Shown here piece by piece: positions 31,264-45,174 of a DNA stretch of 60,663 nucleotides. The stretch is from Bacillus sp. P14.5. Lineage in GTDB: Bacteria > Bacillota > Bacilli > Bacillales > Bacillaceae_B. The first letter of the stretch is position 1. The number at the start of each line of letters is the position of its first letter. The stretch covers positions 1-60,663 of the forward strand of contig NZ_NIJF01000091.1 in assembly GCF_003316765.1 (NCBI RefSeq), in the 5' to 3' direction. The translations under genes and the position numbers were made by a program. The notes beneath the pieces were generated by a model, which was not told the origin of the DNA, did not search any database, and saw nothing but the letters and a program-made list of their open reading frames with translations.

Positions 31264-31283
31264 TATAAGTGCCCGCACTTATA
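31264..31283. promoter_or_regulatory. 20-bp palindrome upstream of the str promoter
   Basis: TATAAGTGCCCGCACTTATA is a perfect 9+9 palindrome with a 2-nt centre, 18 nt before the -35. The tiny loop disfavours an RNA hairpin, so a DNA-binding dimer site is more likely. The regulator is unknown. Confidence 0.5.
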
Positions 31284-31301
31284 AAATATTTATTTCTGTT
31301 G

Positions 31302-31330
31302 TTGACAATAGTTTTTTAAGATGATAATAT
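31302..31330 (+). promoter_or_regulatory. Promoter of the str operon (ybxF-rpsL-rpsG-fusA-tuf)
   Basis: Consensus TTGACA (31302-31307) and TAATAT (31325-31330) lie 17 nt apart with an extended TG at 31322-31323. This is the same TGATAATAT as at the rplK promoter. Confidence 0.85.
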
Positions 31331-31378
31331 ATTCAAGGTTGCTCCTATACTGTAACCTGTTACTTTGGAGGATGAAAT

Positions 31379-31627
31379 ATGTCTTATGAAAAAGTATCAC
31401 AGGCTAGTGAAATCATTGTAGGAACAAAGCAGACAGTCAAAGCTCTAAAAAATGGTCTTGTATCACAATTGGTCGTAGCTGATGATGCTGATCACAAAGT
31501 AACTTCCAAGGTCATACAAGCAGCCAATGAAATGGATGTTCCAGTGACACGAGTTGATTCCATGCGAAAGCTGGGGAAGTCATGCGGAATTGAAGTTGGA
31601 GCGGCAGCTGTGGCTATTATTAAGTAA
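31379..31627 (+). CDS. rplGB: L7Ae-family K-turn RNA-binding protein (YbxF)
   Basis: This 82-residue protein of the L7Ae/L30e fold binds kink-turn RNA in B. subtilis. The segment [22 protein letters not shown] is typical. Its cellular role is not settled. It is the first gene of the str operon, with TTGGAGG upstream of ATG. Confidence 0.9.
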   Translation: MSYEKVSQASEIIVGTKQTVKALKNGLVSQLVVADDADHKVTSKVIQAANEMDVPVTRVDSMRKLGKSCGIEVGAAAVAIIK

Positions 31628-31634
31628 AATAGTT

Positions 31635-31675
31635 TTTGCAGTTAGAGATCTGCAAAGACTTTGTTTTTACACAAA
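31635..31675 (+). terminator. Weak terminator-like hairpin between ybxF and rpsL
   Basis: TTTGCAG (31635-31641) and CTGCAAA (31650-31656) form a stem, with a T5 tract a few bases later (GACTTTGTTTTT). The distance of the U-run suggests partial termination or mRNA processing. Confidence 0.35.
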
Positions 31676-31729
31676 AATGAACCACCTGGATGTGTGGGCT
31701 TATAAAATATAAGAAGGGAGGATATTTAC

Positions 31730-32152
31730 ATGCCTACTATTAATCAATTAGTGCGTAAACCACGCCAGTCTAAATCAACAAAATCTACTTCACCTGCTTT
31801 GAATAAAGGTTACAACAGCTTCAAAAAAGTGAACACTAACCTTTCTTCTCCACAAAAACGCGGTGTTTGTACTCGTGTTGGTACAATGACTCCAAAGAAA
31901 CCAAACTCAGCGTTGCGTAAATACGCTCGTGTACGTTTAACTAACGGAATCGAGGTAACTGCATACATTCCTGGGATTGGACATAATCTTCAAGAGCACA
32001 GCGTCGTTCTAATCCGCGGCGGACGTGTAAAGGATTTACCAGGGGTACGCTATCACATCGTTCGCGGTGCGTTGGATACAGCTGGAGTTGAAGGTCGTAT
32101 GCAAGGCCGTTCTAAATACGGTACTAAGCGTCCTAAAGCAGCTAAAAAATAA
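31730..32152 (+). CDS. rpsL: 30S ribosomal protein S12
   Basis: This 140-residue protein has the decoding-centre loop [11 protein letters not shown] (about 52-62) with wild-type lysines, so streptomycin susceptibility is expected. The second loop near [17 protein letters not shown] is also wild type. S12 monitors codon-anticodon pairing. The start follows AAGGGAGG. It is second in the str operon. Confidence 0.97.
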   Translation: MPTINQLVRKPRQSKSTKSTSPALNKGYNSFKKVNTNLSSPQKRGVCTRVGTMTPKKPNSALRKYARVRLTNGIEVTAYIPGIGHNLQEHSVVLIRGGRVKDLPGVRYHIVRGALDTAGVEGRMQGRSKYGTKRPKAAKK

Positions 32153-32203
32153 TAAAGAACTAATTTAACGAATAGATTATTTTCGTTGAAAGGAGGAAAA
32201 CAC

Positions 32204-32674
32204 ATGCCACGTAAAGGTCCTGTAGCAAAAAGAGATGTACTTCCAGATCCAATGTACAATTCCAAATTAGTTTCTCGTCTAATCAACAAAATCATGATTG
32301 ACGGTAAGAGAGGTAAAGCTCAAAAGAAACTATACGCTGCGTTTGATTTGATCAGCGAGCGTTCTGGTAAAGATGCAATGGAAGTATTCGATCAAGCTTT
32401 GAAAAATATCATGCCGGTATTGGAAGTAAGAGCGCGTCGTGTTGGTGGTGCAAACTACCAAGTACCTGTAGAAGTTCGTCCTGAGCGTCGTACTACTTTA
32501 GGTCTTCGTTGGTTAGTAAACTATTCCCGTCTTCGCGGTGAAAAGACGATGGAAGAGCGTTTAGCTAATGAAATCCTTGATGCAGCAAACAACACAGGTG
32601 CTTCTGTTAAGAAGCGTGAAGATATGCACAAAATGGCGGAAGCAAACAAAGCGTTTGCTCACTACCGTTGGTAA
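32204..32674 (+). CDS. rpsG: 30S ribosomal protein S7
   Basis: This 156-residue protein is the usual length. It starts [16 protein letters not shown] and has [18 protein letters not shown] at about 90-107. It nucleates assembly of the 16S 3' major domain and forms part of the E site. ATG 32204 follows AAAGGAGG; upstream in-frame residues come from that site and are not coding. Confidence 0.96.
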   Translation: MPRKGPVAKRDVLPDPMYNSKLVSRLINKIMIDGKRGKAQKKLYAAFDLISERSGKDAMEVFDQALKNIMPVLEVRARRVGGANYQVPVEVRPERRTTLGLRWLVNYSRLRGEKTMEERLANEILDAANNTGASVKKREDMHKMAEANKAFAHYRW

Positions 32675-32723
32675 TCTTCTACTATATAAAATAATTTTCA
32701 ATTAATGGAAGGAGAAAGACGAC

Positions 32724-34802
32724 ATGCCTAGAGAGTTCTCCTTAGAAAAGACTCGTAATATCGGTATCATGGCTCACATCGATGCTGGTAAAACAACTGC
32801 AACAGAGCGTATCCTTTTCTATACTGGACGTATTCACAAAATCGGTGAAACTCACGAAGGTGCTTCTCAGATGGACTGGATGGAGCAGGAGCAGGAACGT
32901 GGAATCACGATCACATCTGCTGCGACAACAGCATCTTGGAAAGACCATCGTATCAACATCATTGATACACCAGGACACGTAGACTTCACAGTTGAGGTTG
33001 AGCGTTCCCTTCGTGTACTTGATGGTGCAGTAGCAGTTCTGGACGCTCAGTCTGGAGTTGAGCCTCAAACTGAAACAGTTTGGCGCCAGGCAACGACTTA
33101 CGGTGTACCTCGTGTTGTATTCGTAAACAAGATGGATAAAATCGGTGCAGATTTCTTATACTCTGTAGGAACATTGCATGACCGTCTTCAAGCGAATGCA
33201 CATCCTATCCAGCTTCCAATTGGTGCTGAGGATGAATTCGAAGGAATCATCGACTTGGTAGAAATGAAAGCATATTTCTATGAAGATGATCTTGGAACAC
33301 GTGCAGAAGCTCGTGACATCCCGGATGAGTACAAAGATCAAGCTGAAGAATACCGCGGAAAGCTAATTGAAGCTGTATCTGAACTTGATGAAGAGCTTAT
33401 GATGAAATACCTTGAAGGTGAAGAGTTCACTAACGATGAATTGAAATCTGCTATCCGTAAAGCGACTAACAGCGTTGAGTTCTATCCTGTAGTTTGTGGA
33501 TCTGCTTTCAAAAACAAAGGTGTTCAGCTGTTGATCGATTCTGTCATCGACTACCTTCCGGCTCCTACTGATGTTGCTGACATCAAAGGTATTCTTCCGG
33601 ATTCAGAAGAAGAAGTAACTCGTCCTTCAACAGACGACGCTCCTTTCTCTGCGTTGGCATTTAAGGTTATGACTGACCCTTATGTTGGTAAACTTACATT
33701 CTTCCGTGTATATTCTGGAACACTTGATTCCGGTTCATACGTCCAAAACTCTACGAAAGGCAAGCGTGAGCGTGTAGGACGTATCCTGCAAATGCATGCT
33801 AACTCTCGTGAGGAAATCTCAACAGTATACGCTGGGGATATCGCAGCAGCTGTTGGTTTGAAAGATACATCAACTGGTGATACTCTATGTGACGAAAAGA
33901 GTCTAGTTATTCTTGAGTCTATGGAATTCCCAGAGCCTGTTATCTCTCTTTCTGTTGAGCCTAAATCTAAAGCTGACCAAGATAAGATGACGACTGCACT
34001 TCAGAAACTTCAAGAAGAAGATCCTACATTCCGCGCGCATACTGACCAGGAAACTGGACAGGTTATCATTGCGGGTATGGGTGAACTTCACTTGGATATC
34101 ATCGTGGATCGTATGAGACGCGAATTCAAAGTTGAAGCTAACGTTGGTGCTCCTCAAGTATCTTATCGTGAAACATTCCGCGGATCTGCTAAAGTTGAGG
34201 GTAAATTTGCCCGTCAATCAGGTGGTCGTGGACAATTCGGTCACGTTTGGATTGAGTTCTCTCCAAATGAAGAAGGAAAAGGCTTCGAATTCGAAAATGG
34301 TATCGTCGGAGGGGTTGTTCCTCGTGAATACATCCCTGCAGTTCAAGCTGGTCTAGCAGACGCTATGGAAAACGGTGTAATCGCCGGTTATCCTTTAATC
34401 GATGTAAAAGCCAGACTTGTGGACGGTTCTTACCATGATGTCGATTCTTCTGAAATGGCCTTTAAAGTGGCTGCTTCCCTTGCACTTAAAAACGCAGTTT
34501 CTAAGTGTGATCCAGCTATCCTTGAGCCAATGATGAAGGTAGAAGTTGTCATCCCTGAAGAATACATGGGTGATATCATGGGTGATATCACATCCCGTCG
34601 TGGACGTGTAGAAGGTATGGAAGCTCGCGGAAACGCACAAGTAGTTAAATCCTTCGTCCCTCTTTCTGAAATGTTTGGTTATGCAACTTCATTGCGTTCT
34701 AACACGCAAGGTCGCGGAACATACTCTATGCACTTCGACCATTACGAAGAAGTTCCAAAATCAATCGCTGAAGAAATCGTACAAAAAAATAAAGGTGAAT
34801 AA
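32724..34802 (+). CDS. fusA: Elongation factor G
   Basis: This 692-residue translocation GTPase has G1 AHIDAGKTT (about 16-24), G2 [10 protein letters not shown] near 60, G3 DTPGHVDF near 82-89 and G4 NKMD near 136-139. Domains II-V follow, with [10 protein letters not shown] and GRGQFGHVW in domain IV. It drives tRNA-mRNA translocation and works with RRF in recycling. The start follows AAGGAGAAAG. It is followed by tuf after 130 nt. Confidence 0.98.
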   Translation: MPREFSLEKTRNIGIMAHIDAGKTTATERILFYTGRIHKIGETHEGASQMDWMEQEQERGITITSAATTASWKDHRINIIDTPGHVDFTVEVERSLRVLDGAVAVLDAQSGVEPQTETVWRQATTYGVPRVVFVNKMDKIGADFLYSVGTLHDRLQANAHPIQLPIGAEDEFEGIIDLVEMKAYFYEDDLGTRAEARDIPDEYKDQAEEYRGKLIEAVSELDEELMMKYLEGEEFTNDELKSAIRKATNSVEFYPVVCGSAFKNKGVQLLIDSVIDYLPAPTDVADIKGILPDSEEEVTRPSTDDAPFSALAFKVMTDPYVGKLTFFRVYSGTLDSGSYVQNSTKGKRERVGRILQMHANSREEISTVYAGDIAAAVGLKDTSTGDTLCDEKSLVILESMEFPEPVISLSVEPKSKADQDKMTTALQKLQEEDPTFRAHTDQETGQVIIAGMGELHLDIIVDRMRREFKVEANVGAPQVSYRETFRGSAKVEGKFARQSGGRGQFGHVWIEFSPNEEGKGFEFENGIVGGVVPREYIPAVQAGLADAMENGVIAGYPLIDVKARLVDGSYHDVDSSEMAFKVAASLALKNAVSKCDPAILEPMMKVEVVIPEEYMGDIMGDITSRRGRVEGMEARGNAQVVKSFVPLSEMFGYATSLRSNTQGRGTYSMHFDHYEEVPKSIAEEIVQKNKGE

Positions 34803-34831
34803 TTGATTTATTCGCTGTAATAAAGTATAAA
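34803..34831 (+). promoter_or_regulatory. Probable tuf promoter
   Basis: TTGATT (34803-34808), right after the fusA stop, and TATAAA (34826-34831) lie 17 nt apart. A GAAGGTGG/CCGCCTTC hairpin (34857-34877) follows in the leader. Confidence 0.5.
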
Positions 34832-34932
34832 TACTAGTGTAAGCTATGGTGTCTTAGAAGGTGGAAACCCCGCCTTCGGGCAGCCATATAAAAATATACT
34901 TAACTTTTTATAATTTAAAGGAGGAATTCCTA

Positions 34933-36123
34933 ATGGGTAAGGAAAAATTCGATCGTTCCAAGGAACATGCTAATATCGGTACAATTGGTCACGTTGACCA
35001 TGGTAAAACTACATTAACAGCTGCTATCACAACTACTTTGCATAAAAAGTACGGCCGTGGAACAGCTATGGCGTATGACCAAATTGATGGTGCTCCAGAA
35101 GAAAGAGAGCGCGGTATCACAATCTCTACTGCACACGTTGAGTATGAAACTGATACTCGCCACTATGCACACGTTGACTGCCCAGGACATGCTGACTACG
35201 TTAAAAACATGATCACTGGTGCTGCTCAAATGGACGGCGGAATCCTAGTTGTTTCTGCTGCTGATGGCCCAATGCCACAGACTCGTGAGCACATCCTTCT
35301 TTCTCGCCAAGTTGGTGTACCATACCTAGTAGTATTCATGAACAAGTGTGATATGGTAGACGACGAAGAGCTTCTTGAACTAGTAGAAATGGAAGTTCGT
35401 GACCTTCTTTCTGAGTACGATTTCCCTGGTGATGATGTACCAGTAATCAAAGGTTCTGCTCTTAAAGCTCTTGAAGGAGAAGCTGAGTGGGAAGAAAAAA
35501 TCTACGAACTAATGGAAGCTGTTGACAGCTACATCCCAACTCCAGAACGTGACACTGAAAAACCATTCATGATGCCTGTTGAGGACGTATTCTCAATCAC
35601 TGGCCGTGGTACAGTTGCAACTGGACGTGTAGAGCGTGGACAAGTTAAAGTTGGAGACACTATCGACATCATCGGTCTTTCTGAGGAGCCTAAATCTACT
35701 ACTGTAACTGGTGTAGAAATGTTCCGTAAGCTTCTTGACTATGCAGAAGCTGGAGACAACATCGGAGCTCTTCTTCGTGGTGTAGCCCGTGAAGATATCC
35801 AACGTGGCCAAGTACTTGCTAAGCCAGGTACTATCACTCCACACACAAAGTTCAAAGCTGAAGTTTATGTTCTTTCTAAAGAAGAGGGTGGACGTCACAC
35901 TCCATTCTTCACTAACTACCGTCCTCAGTTCTACTTCCGTACAACTGATGTAACTGGTATCTGTAATCTTCCTGAAGGCGTAGAAATGGTTATGCCTGGA
36001 GATAACATTGAAATGACAGTTGAACTAATCTCTCCAATCGCTATCGAAGAAGGTACTAAATTCTCTATCCGTGAGGGTGGACGTACTGTAGGCGCTGGAG
36101 TAGTTGCTACAATCCAAGAGTAG
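34933..36123 (+). CDS. tuf: Elongation factor Tu
   Basis: This 396-residue GTPase delivers aminoacyl-tRNA to the ribosome. Motifs are GHVDHGKTT (about 19-27), DCPGHADYV near 81-89 and NKCD near 136-139. Domains II and III are complete. The ATG at 34933 ([12 protein letters not shown]) is chosen over an upstream in-frame start because AAAGGAGG precedes it. It ends the str operon at a strong terminator. Confidence 0.98.
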   Translation: MGKEKFDRSKEHANIGTIGHVDHGKTTLTAAITTTLHKKYGRGTAMAYDQIDGAPEERERGITISTAHVEYETDTRHYAHVDCPGHADYVKNMITGAAQMDGGILVVSAADGPMPQTREHILLSRQVGVPYLVVFMNKCDMVDDEELLELVEMEVRDLLSEYDFPGDDVPVIKGSALKALEGEAEWEEKIYELMEAVDSYIPTPERDTEKPFMMPVEDVFSITGRGTVATGRVERGQVKVGDTIDIIGLSEEPKSTTVTGVEMFRKLLDYAEAGDNIGALLRGVAREDIQRGQVLAKPGTITPHTKFKAEVYVLSKEEGGRHTPFFTNYRPQFYFRTTDVTGICNLPEGVEMVMPGDNIEMTVELISPIAIEEGTKFSIREGGRTVGAGVVATIQE

Positions 36124-36147
36124 TCTTTACTCTTAGATTAACACTAA

Positions 36148-36180
36148 AGCAGATGGGATCCGGAGCCCATCTGCTTTTTT
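36148..36180 (+). terminator. Terminator of the str operon
   Basis: AGCAGATGGG (36148-36157) and CCCATCTGCT (36166-36175) form a 10-bp stem followed by T6. Confidence 0.93.
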
Positions 36181-36261
36181 ATATGCTTGGAATTCAGGAA
36201 TCATTCATAACCATTATGAGCTTATATGGGTTTTCTGAAGTAAAAGATTTCGAAATTTGCC

Positions 36262-36690
36262 GGGATACGTACTGTCAAAGCAAGAAAATAAAAGGATAAT
36301 GGCAAGATTAATGAAGAAACGTACCATCAAAGCAAGAGGATCAAAAGATAATGGTAGGATTAGTGAAGAAACGTACCATCAAAACAAGAAACTAAAAAGA
36401 TAATGGTAAGAAAAATGAAGAAACGTACCATCAAAGCAAGAGAATCAAAAGATAATGGTACGATTAGTGAAGAAACGTACCATCAAAGCAAGAAACTAAA
36501 AAATGGTAAGATTCCTGAAGAAACGTCCATCAAAGCAAGAAAATCATAAAATAAAGGTATGATTAATAAAGAAACGTACCATCAAAGTAAAAGAATCAAA
36601 AGATAATGGTAAGATTAACGAAGCAACGAACCATTAGAAAAAGAAGAAAAAGAGATAATGGAGCAAGTAGAAGAAAACGAACTATATTTT
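36262..36690. repeat. Minisatellite array 1, 52-bp unit, about 8-9 copies
   Basis: The left arm CGTACCAT starts at 36320, 36372, 36424, 36476 and 36575. Degenerate copies start near 36268, 36524, 36627 and 36678. Each unit also holds a right arm ATGGTA(CG) 31 bp after the left arm, so TACCAT/ATGGTA arms can pair. The loops are A-rich with no conserved ORF. Outer copies are decayed. It lies between the tuf terminator and the S10 promoter. Confidence 0.88.
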
Positions 36691-37020
36691 CAAACACAGC
36701 TGCGGGATAGTGCACAGAAAAAATTATATAATATACGCAGCAACCTGATAAACAGGAAGCAGAAAACTCCCCAAACCATATTGGTTAACTATTTCCTTCT
36801 ATATATATAAAACAACATTAAGTATTAACCCATATAGATCTTTAACAGCCTGATAATGAACTAGGTATCTAATCCCCAGTAACCAGCTGGAAAAACACCT
36901 GCCACCCTTTAATAAACTCCAACACAATAGAAATATTATGAAATATTCTCTCCCCCTTGCAATCACCCTTATAGATTTGTATAATTGTAAAAGTGCTCTG
37001 ATCACAAAGATATTCAATTA
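36691..37020. other. AT-rich spacer before the S10 promoter
   Basis: I see no credible gene. A 72-codon minus-strand frame (36799-37017) has no proper ribosome site and no recognisable family. No repeats or hairpins stand out. Confidence 0.5.
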
Positions 37021-37024
37021 AATG

Positions 37025-37494
<470 letters not shown>

Positions 37495-37528
37495 TTACTA
37501 TACAAAAATTATTCAGGAGGTGTGACTT

Positions 37529-38158
37529 ATGACCAAAGGAATCTTAGGCAGAAAGATCGGTATGACTCAAGTTTTTGCTGAAAACGGTGATCTTATCCCG
37601 GTAACAGTTATCGAAGCAGCTGGAAACGTTGTTCTTCAAAAGAAAACTTCAGAGGTGGACGGCTACGAAGCTATCCAAATCGGTTTTGAAGACAAACGCG
37701 AAAAGCTTTCTAACAAACCGGAAAAAGGACACGTTGCTAAAGCAGAAACTGCTCCTAAGCGCTTCATCCGTGAATTCCGCGGAGTTAACTCTTCAGATTA
37801 TGAAGTAGGTCAAGAAGTCAAAGTAGAAATTTTCGCAGAAGGCGATATCGTAGATGTAACAGGAATTTCAAAGGGTAAAGGTTTCCAAGGTGCTATCAAG
37901 CGTCATAACCAATCCCGCGGACCTATGTCCCATGGTTCCCGCTACCATCGTCGTCCTGGTTCAATGGGACCTGTTGATCCAAACCGTGTATTCAAAGGTA
38001 AATTACTACCTGGACGCATGGGTGGAGAGCAAATCACGATTCAAAACCTTGAAATCGTTAAAGTTGATGCTGAGCGCAACTTGCTTCTAGTTAAAGGAAA
38101 TGTTCCTGGACCTAAAAAAGCAATGCTTAAAGTTAAAACTGGCGTAAAAACAAAATAA
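37529..38158 (+). CDS. rplC: 50S ribosomal protein L3
   Basis: This 209-residue protein starts [20 protein letters not shown]. Its central extension [19 protein letters not shown] (about 131-149) reaches towards the peptidyl transferase centre. It is one of the proteins that initiate 50S assembly. It follows rpsJ by 34 nt with AGGAGGTG before ATG. Confidence 0.97.
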   Translation: MTKGILGRKIGMTQVFAENGDLIPVTVIEAAGNVVLQKKTSEVDGYEAIQIGFEDKREKLSNKPEKGHVAKAETAPKRFIREFRGVNSSDYEVGQEVKVEIFAEGDIVDVTGISKGKGFQGAIKRHNQSRGPMSHGSRYHRRPGSMGPVDPNRVFKGKLLPGRMGGEQITIQNLEIVKVDAERNLLLVKGNVPGPKKAMLKVKTGVKTK

Positions 38159-38188
38159 TAGAACTTTTTTGGAAAGGAGGAAACACGA

Positions 38189-38812
38189 ATGCCGAAAGTA
38201 GCATTATTTAACCAAAGCGGATCACAAGTTGGTGATGTAGAACTTAATGATTCAGTATTTGGTATCGAACCAAACCAAAACGTACTTTATGAAGCTGTTA
38301 TCATGCAAAGAGCATCTCAGCGTCAAGGTACAAGCAAAGTAAAAGGCCGTTCTGAAGTAAGAGGCGGTGGACGTAAACCATGGCGTCAAAAAGGTACTGG
38401 ACGTGCACGTCAGGGATCTATCAGATCTCCACAATGGCGCGGCGGTGGTACTGTATTTGGACCGGTTCCACGCAGCTACAGCTACAAGCTTCCTAAGAAG
38501 GTTCGTCGCTTAGCTATCAAATCTGCTTTATCTACTAAGGTAGCAGAAGAAAACATCCTAGTATTGGAATCTCTTGTTTTTGATGCTCCAAAAACAAAAG
38601 AATTCGCTGGTGTATTGAAAAACCTTTCTGTTAACTCTAAAACATTAGTAGTAACAGAAGGAAATGAAGATTATGTAGCACTATCAGCACGTAACATTCC
38701 TGGTGTAACAGTTGTTGCAGCTAATGGAATCAGCGTACTTGACGTTATTGCTCATGATAAATTGATCATCACTAAAGCAGCAGTTGAAAAAGTAGAGGAG
38801 GTGCTTGCATAA
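38189..38812 (+). CDS. rplD: 50S ribosomal protein L4
   Basis: This 207-residue protein has the tunnel-lining loop [18 protein letters not shown] (about 54-71), wild type at the positions where macrolide resistance changes occur. In E. coli L4 also represses the S10 operon; that mechanism is not established for Bacillus. The stop overlaps the rplW ATG by one base. Confidence 0.97.
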   Translation: MPKVALFNQSGSQVGDVELNDSVFGIEPNQNVLYEAVIMQRASQRQGTSKVKGRSEVRGGGRKPWRQKGTGRARQGSIRSPQWRGGGTVFGPVPRSYSYKLPKKVRRLAIKSALSTKVAEENILVLESLVFDAPKTKEFAGVLKNLSVNSKTLVVTEGNEDYVALSARNIPGVTVVAANGISVLDVIAHDKLIITKAAVEKVEEVLA

Positions 38813-39096
38813 TGGATGCACGCGATATCATTAAGCGCCCCGTAATTACAGAACTTTCAACTGATCTTATGGCTGATAAAAAATACACTTTTGAAGTCGA
38901 CACTAGAGCTAACAAAACTCAAGTGAAAGATTCAGTTGAAGAAATCTTCGGCGTTAAAGTTGCAAAAGTGAACGTTATGAATTATAAAGGTAAATTCAAG
39001 CGTATGGGAAGACATGCCGGCTATACGAACAAACGTCGTAAAGCTATTGTTACTCTTACAGCTGAAAGCAAAGAAATCGAATTCTTTGAAGCTTAA
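38812..39096 (+). CDS. rplW: 50S ribosomal protein L23
   Basis: This 94-residue protein sits at the polypeptide tunnel exit and is the docking site for trigger factor and SRP. It starts [16 protein letters not shown] and has [20 protein letters not shown], typical of the family. Translation is probably coupled to rplD through the TAATG overlap, with AGAGGAGGTG inside the end of rplD. Confidence 0.96.
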   Translation: MDARDIIKRPVITELSTDLMADKKYTFEVDTRANKTQVKDSVEEIFGVKVAKVNVMNYKGKFKRMGRHAGYTNKRRKAIVTLTAESKEIEFFEA

Positions 39097-39101
39097 TTTA
39101 A

Positions 39102-39956
<855 letters not shown>

Positions 39957-40016
39957 CGGGATTGACCTACGGTTCATCTATAGAGCCGTAGAACAATCAC
40001 GAAGGGAGGTTCAAAC

Positions 40017-40295
40017 ATGGGTCGTAGCTTAAAAAAGGGACCTTTTGTTGATGATCATTTGATGGTTAAAATCGAGAAATTGAACGAAGGCGAAAAGAAG
40101 CAAGTTGTTAAGACTTGGTCACGCCGTTCAACAATTTTCCCGAACTTCATCGGTCATACAATCGCAGTTTATGATGGTCGTAAACATGTACCGGTATATG
40201 TTACAGAAGATATGGTAGGACACAAGCTTGGTGAATTCGCACCATCTCGTTCTTACAAAGGTCATGGAAATGATGACAAGAAAACAAGACGCTAA
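40017..40295 (+). CDS. rpsS: 30S ribosomal protein S19
   Basis: This 92-residue protein starts [20 protein letters not shown] and has [23 protein letters not shown]. It forms a complex with S13 in the 30S head near the A-site tRNA. ATG follows AAGGGAGG. The 60-nt gap upstream holds a small hairpin that may slow decay or processing. Confidence 0.97.
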   Translation: MGRSLKKGPFVDDHLMVKIEKLNEGEKKQVVKTWSRRSTIFPNFIGHTIAVYDGRKHVPVYVTEDMVGHKLGEFAPSRSYKGHGNDDKKTRR

Positions 40296-40314
40296 TTGAG
40301 AGGAGGGTATCCTA

Positions 40315-40656
40315 ATGCAAGCTAAAGCTGTCGCTAAAACAGTTCGTATTGCTCCTCGTAAGGTACGTTTAGTGGTTGATCTAATCCGAGGTAAGCAAGT
40401 AGGCGAAGCTGTAGCGATTTTAAATCTTACTCCTAAAGCTGCTTCTCCAGTAGTTGAGAAAGTATTAAAATCTGCTATCGCTAACGCAGAACATAACTAT
40501 GACATGGACGTGAACAACTTGGTCATCTCTGATGCCTTTGTTAACGAAGGTCCAACAATGAAACGCTTCCGCCCTCGTGCGATGGGACGCGCAAGCCAAA
40601 TCAACAAACGCACAAGCCACATCACTATCGTGGTATCAGAAAAGAAGGAGGGATAA
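40315..40656 (+). CDS. rplV: 50S ribosomal protein L22
   Basis: This 113-residue protein has the beta-hairpin that lines the exit tunnel, with [20 protein letters not shown] (about 82-101). No deletion in that loop is seen, so there is no sign of macrolide resistance changes. It ends three bases before rpsC. Confidence 0.96.
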   Translation: MQAKAVAKTVRIAPRKVRLVVDLIRGKQVGEAVAILNLTPKAASPVVEKVLKSAIANAEHNYDMDVNNLVISDAFVNEGPTMKRFRPRAMGRASQINKRTSHITIVVSEKKEG

Positions 40657-40659
40657 TTC

Positions 40660-41946
<1,287 letters not shown>

Positions 41947-41965
41947 TTGAGAGGAGGTTTGCAGA

Positions 41966-42229
41966 ATGAGTGAACGCAATCAACGTAAGGTTTACACTGG
42001 ACGTGTTGTTTCCGACAAAATGGATAAAACAGTTACTGTTCAAGTTGAAACTTACAAAAAACATTCACTGTACGGCAAACGCGTAAAATACTCTAAAAAG
42101 TTCAAAGCTCATGATGAGCAGAACGAAGCTAAAACTGGCGATGTAGTTCGTATCATGGAAACTCGTCCGCTTTCAGCTACTAAACGTTTCCGTATGATTG
42201 AAGTAGTAGAAAAAGCAGTAATTATTTAA
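41966..42229 (+). CDS. rpsQ: 30S ribosomal protein S17
   Basis: This 87-residue OB-fold protein has the signature [19 protein letters not shown] and MRPLS-type [18 protein letters not shown]. It is an early 16S 5'-domain binder. It follows rpmC by 19 nt with GAGAGGAGG upstream. Confidence 0.96.
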   Translation: MSERNQRKVYTGRVVSDKMDKTVTVQVETYKKHSLYGKRVKYSKKFKAHDEQNEAKTGDVVRIMETRPLSATKRFRMIEVVEKAVII

Positions 42230-42270
42230 TAAATGTTCGGATATTTGTTTTCCGAAGGGAGGTTACCTAG

Positions 42271-42639
<369 letters not shown>

Positions 42640-42674
42640 TAGAACCTATTGTGCGTTAAGAGGAGGTGCGACTA

Positions 42675-42986
42675 ATGCATGTAAAAAAAGGCGATAAAGT
42701 AATGGTAATCACAGGTAAAGATAAAGGTAAAACTGGTGTAGTACTTTCAGCTCTACCTAAAAAAGACCGTGTGATTGTAGAAGGAATCAATGTTATCAAG
42801 AAACATTCAAAACCTTCTCAAACGAATCCGCAAGGCGGAATCATCAGCCAAGAGGCACCTGTTCATGTATCGAATGTTATGCTGCTTGATCCTAAATCGA
42901 ATGAACCAACTCGCGTAGGATTCAAGAAGGTTGATGGTAAAAATGTACGTGTAGCAAAAAAATCTGGTGAAGTTCTAGATAAATAG
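42675..42986 (+). CDS. rplX: 50S ribosomal protein L24
   Basis: This 103-residue KOW-domain protein starts [21 protein letters not shown]. It initiates 50S assembly and lies near the tunnel exit. ATG 42675 is chosen because the in-frame GTG at 42666 is part of the AGGAGGTG ribosome site. Confidence 0.96.
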   Translation: MHVKKGDKVMVITGKDKGKTGVVLSALPKKDRVIVEGINVIKKHSKPSQTNPQGGIISQEAPVHVSNVMLLDPKSNEPTRVGFKKVDGKNVRVAKKSGEVLDK

Positions 42987-43011
42987 TTCAAAGAAGAAGG
43001 GAGGTACTCAA

Positions 43012-43551
43012 ATGAACCGCCTAAAAGCAAAATTTAATGATGAAATTACTCCAGCTCTAGTGAGCAAATTCAGTTATAAATCAGTTATGCAGGTACCTAA
43101 GCTTGAAAAGATTGTTGTCAACATGGGTATCGGCGATGCAGTTTCAAATGCAAAAGCTTTGGACACTGCTGTTGAAGAATTAACATTAATCACTGGTCAA
43201 AAACCAGTTGTAACTAAAGCAAAAAAATCTATCGCAGGTTTCCGTCTTCGTGAAGGTATGCCTATCGGTGCGAAAGTAACTCTTCGCGGCGAGCGCATGT
43301 ATGAGTTCCTAGATAAACTTATATCTGTATCTCTACCACGTGTACGTGACTTCCGCGGTATTTCTAAAAAAGCATTCGATGGTCGCGGTAACTACACTCT
43401 TGGTGTTAAAGAGCAGCTGATTTTCCCAGAGATCGATTATGATAAAGTTTCCAAAGTACGCGGAATGGATATCGTTATCGTTACAACTGCAAACTCTGAT
43501 GAAGAATCACGTGAGTTATTGACTCAATTCGGAATGCCATTTCAAAAGTAA
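43012..43551 (+). CDS. rplE: 50S ribosomal protein L5
   Basis: This 179-residue protein has [18 protein letters not shown] and the signature [21 protein letters not shown]. It binds 5S rRNA with L18 in the central protuberance and contacts P-site tRNA. AAGGGAGG precedes ATG. Confidence 0.97.
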   Translation: MNRLKAKFNDEITPALVSKFSYKSVMQVPKLEKIVVNMGIGDAVSNAKALDTAVEELTLITGQKPVVTKAKKSIAGFRLREGMPIGAKVTLRGERMYEFLDKLISVSLPRVRDFRGISKKAFDGRGNYTLGVKEQLIFPEIDYDKVSKVRGMDIVIVTTANSDEESRELLTQFGMPFQK

Positions 43552-43761
<210 letters not shown>

Positions 43762-43791
43762 AACCCTATATTGGGAAGGAGGTAAATTAAT

Positions 43792-44190
43792 ATGACATTG
43801 ACAGATCCAATTGCAGATATGCTTACTCGCATCCGTAATGCGAATATGGTACGTCACGAGAAGCTAGAAATACCTGCTTCTAACATCAAAAAAGAAATCG
43901 CAGAAATCCTCAAACGTGAAGGTTTCGTGCGTGACGTGGAATTTGTAGAAGATAACAAGCAAGGTGTTATCCGCATCTTCTTAAAATATGGTTCTAACAA
44001 CGAACGTGTAATCACTGGATTAAAGCGTATCTCTAAACCAGGTCTACGTGTTTATGCTAAAGCTGATGAAGTTCCTAAAGTACTTAACGGTTTGGGTGTA
44101 GCTCTTGTTTCAACTTCTCAAGGAGTTTTAACTGACAAAGAAGCCCGTGCTCAGCAAGTCGGTGGAGAAGTACTAGGATACGTTTGGTAA
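43792..44190 (+). CDS. rpsH: 30S ribosomal protein S8
   Basis: This 132-residue protein starts [17 protein letters not shown] and ends with the signature [18 protein letters not shown] region. It binds the 16S central domain. In E. coli it represses spc operon translation; no equivalent site was identified here. AAGGAGG precedes ATG. Confidence 0.97.
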   Translation: MTLTDPIADMLTRIRNANMVRHEKLEIPASNIKKEIAEILKREGFVRDVEFVEDNKQGVIRIFLKYGSNNERVITGLKRISKPGLRVYAKADEVPKVLNGLGVALVSTSQGVLTDKEARAQQVGGEVLGYVW

Positions 44191-44221
44191 TATTTTTTGA
44201 AATGAATGGAGGTGCAACAGT

Positions 44222-44758
44222 ATGTCACGTGTAGGTAAAAAACCTATCGAGGTGCCAGCAGGCGTTACAATTACTACTGATGCCAATAATGTAACTGTAA
44301 AAGGTCCTAAAGGTGAATTGTCTCGTACATTCAGCCCGGATATGAATATCGAAATCCAAGACAATGTAGTGAACATCACTCGTCCATCTGAATCAAAAGA
44401 ACATCGTTCATTACATGGAACGACTCGTGCTTTGATCTCAAACATGGTTGAAGGTGTTTCTAAAGGCTTCGAAAGAAACCTTGAACTTATTGGAGTAGGT
44501 TACCGTGCTCAAAAACAAGGTACTAAGCTTGTATTGAACGTTGGTTACTCTCATCCAGTTGAATTCGAACCTGAAAATGGTATCGAAATCGAAGTTCCTG
44601 CTAATACAAAGATTTCTATCAAAGGTATTGACAAGGAGCGTGTTGGTGCGATTGCTTCCAACATCCGCGCTGTCCGTCCTCCTGAGCCTTATAAAGGTAA
44701 AGGTATCCGTTACGAAGGCGAGTTCGTACGCCGTAAAGAAGGTAAAACAGGTAAATAA
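44222..44758 (+). CDS. rplF: 50S ribosomal protein L6
   Basis: This 178-residue protein has two similar domains. The C-terminal signature [20 protein letters not shown] lies at about 154-173. It sits at the base of the L7/L12 stalk near the GTPase centre. TGGAGGTG precedes ATG. Confidence 0.97.
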   Translation: MSRVGKKPIEVPAGVTITTDANNVTVKGPKGELSRTFSPDMNIEIQDNVVNITRPSESKEHRSLHGTTRALISNMVEGVSKGFERNLELIGVGYRAQKQGTKLVLNVGYSHPVEFEPENGIEIEVPANTKISIKGIDKERVGAIASNIRAVRPPEPYKGKGIRYEGEFVRRKEGKTGK

Positions 44759-44790
44759 TGCCGCTTAGGCAGTAGAAAGGAGTGACCTTA

Positions 44791-45153
44791 ATGATCACTA
44801 AGCCATCTAAAAACAAAACGCGTAAGAAAAGACATGCTCGTGTACGTTCTAAGATCACAGGAACAGAACAACGTCCTCGTTTAAACGTATATCGTTCAAA
44901 TAAAAACATCTACGCTCAATTGATCGATGATGTTAATGGTGTAACTTTGGCAAGTGCTTCTACTGTAGATAAAGAAATCAACCTTGACTCTACTGGTAAT
45001 GTAGATGCAGCAGTCCAAGTCGGTGAACTAATTGCTAAACGCGCAACTGAAAAAGGTTTGAAATCAGTAGTATTTGACCGTGGAGGTTACCTATACCACG
45101 GCCGCGTAAAAGCATTAGCCGATGCAGCTCGTGAAAACGGCTTAGAATTTTAA
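44791..45153 (+). CDS. rplR: 50S ribosomal protein L18
   Basis: This 120-residue protein has [18 protein letters not shown] and the C-terminal [20 protein letters not shown], which binds 5S rRNA together with L5. ATG 44791 is chosen because the in-frame GTG at 44782 is inside the AAAGGAGTG ribosome site. Confidence 0.96.
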   Translation: MITKPSKNKTRKKRHARVRSKITGTEQRPRLNVYRSNKNIYAQLIDDVNGVTLASASTVDKEINLDSTGNVDAAVQVGELIAKRATEKGLKSVVFDRGGYLYHGRVKALADAARENGLEF

Positions 45154-45174
45154 TAAAAAAGGAGGGACATATAG

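Larger units (their letters stand above)
31083..31378. other. rpoC-ybxF intergenic region
   Basis: No gene. It contains the dispersed GC-rich element at 31157-31239, a 20-bp palindrome at 31264-31283 and the str promoter at 31302-31330. No clear terminator follows rpoC unless the GC-rich element serves as one. Confidence 0.6.

Noticed and set aside
36799..37017. 72-codon minus-strand frame with hydrophobic residues
   Set aside because: The nearest GGAG is about 16 nt from the ATG, the frame lies in A/T-rich spacer and matches no family I know.
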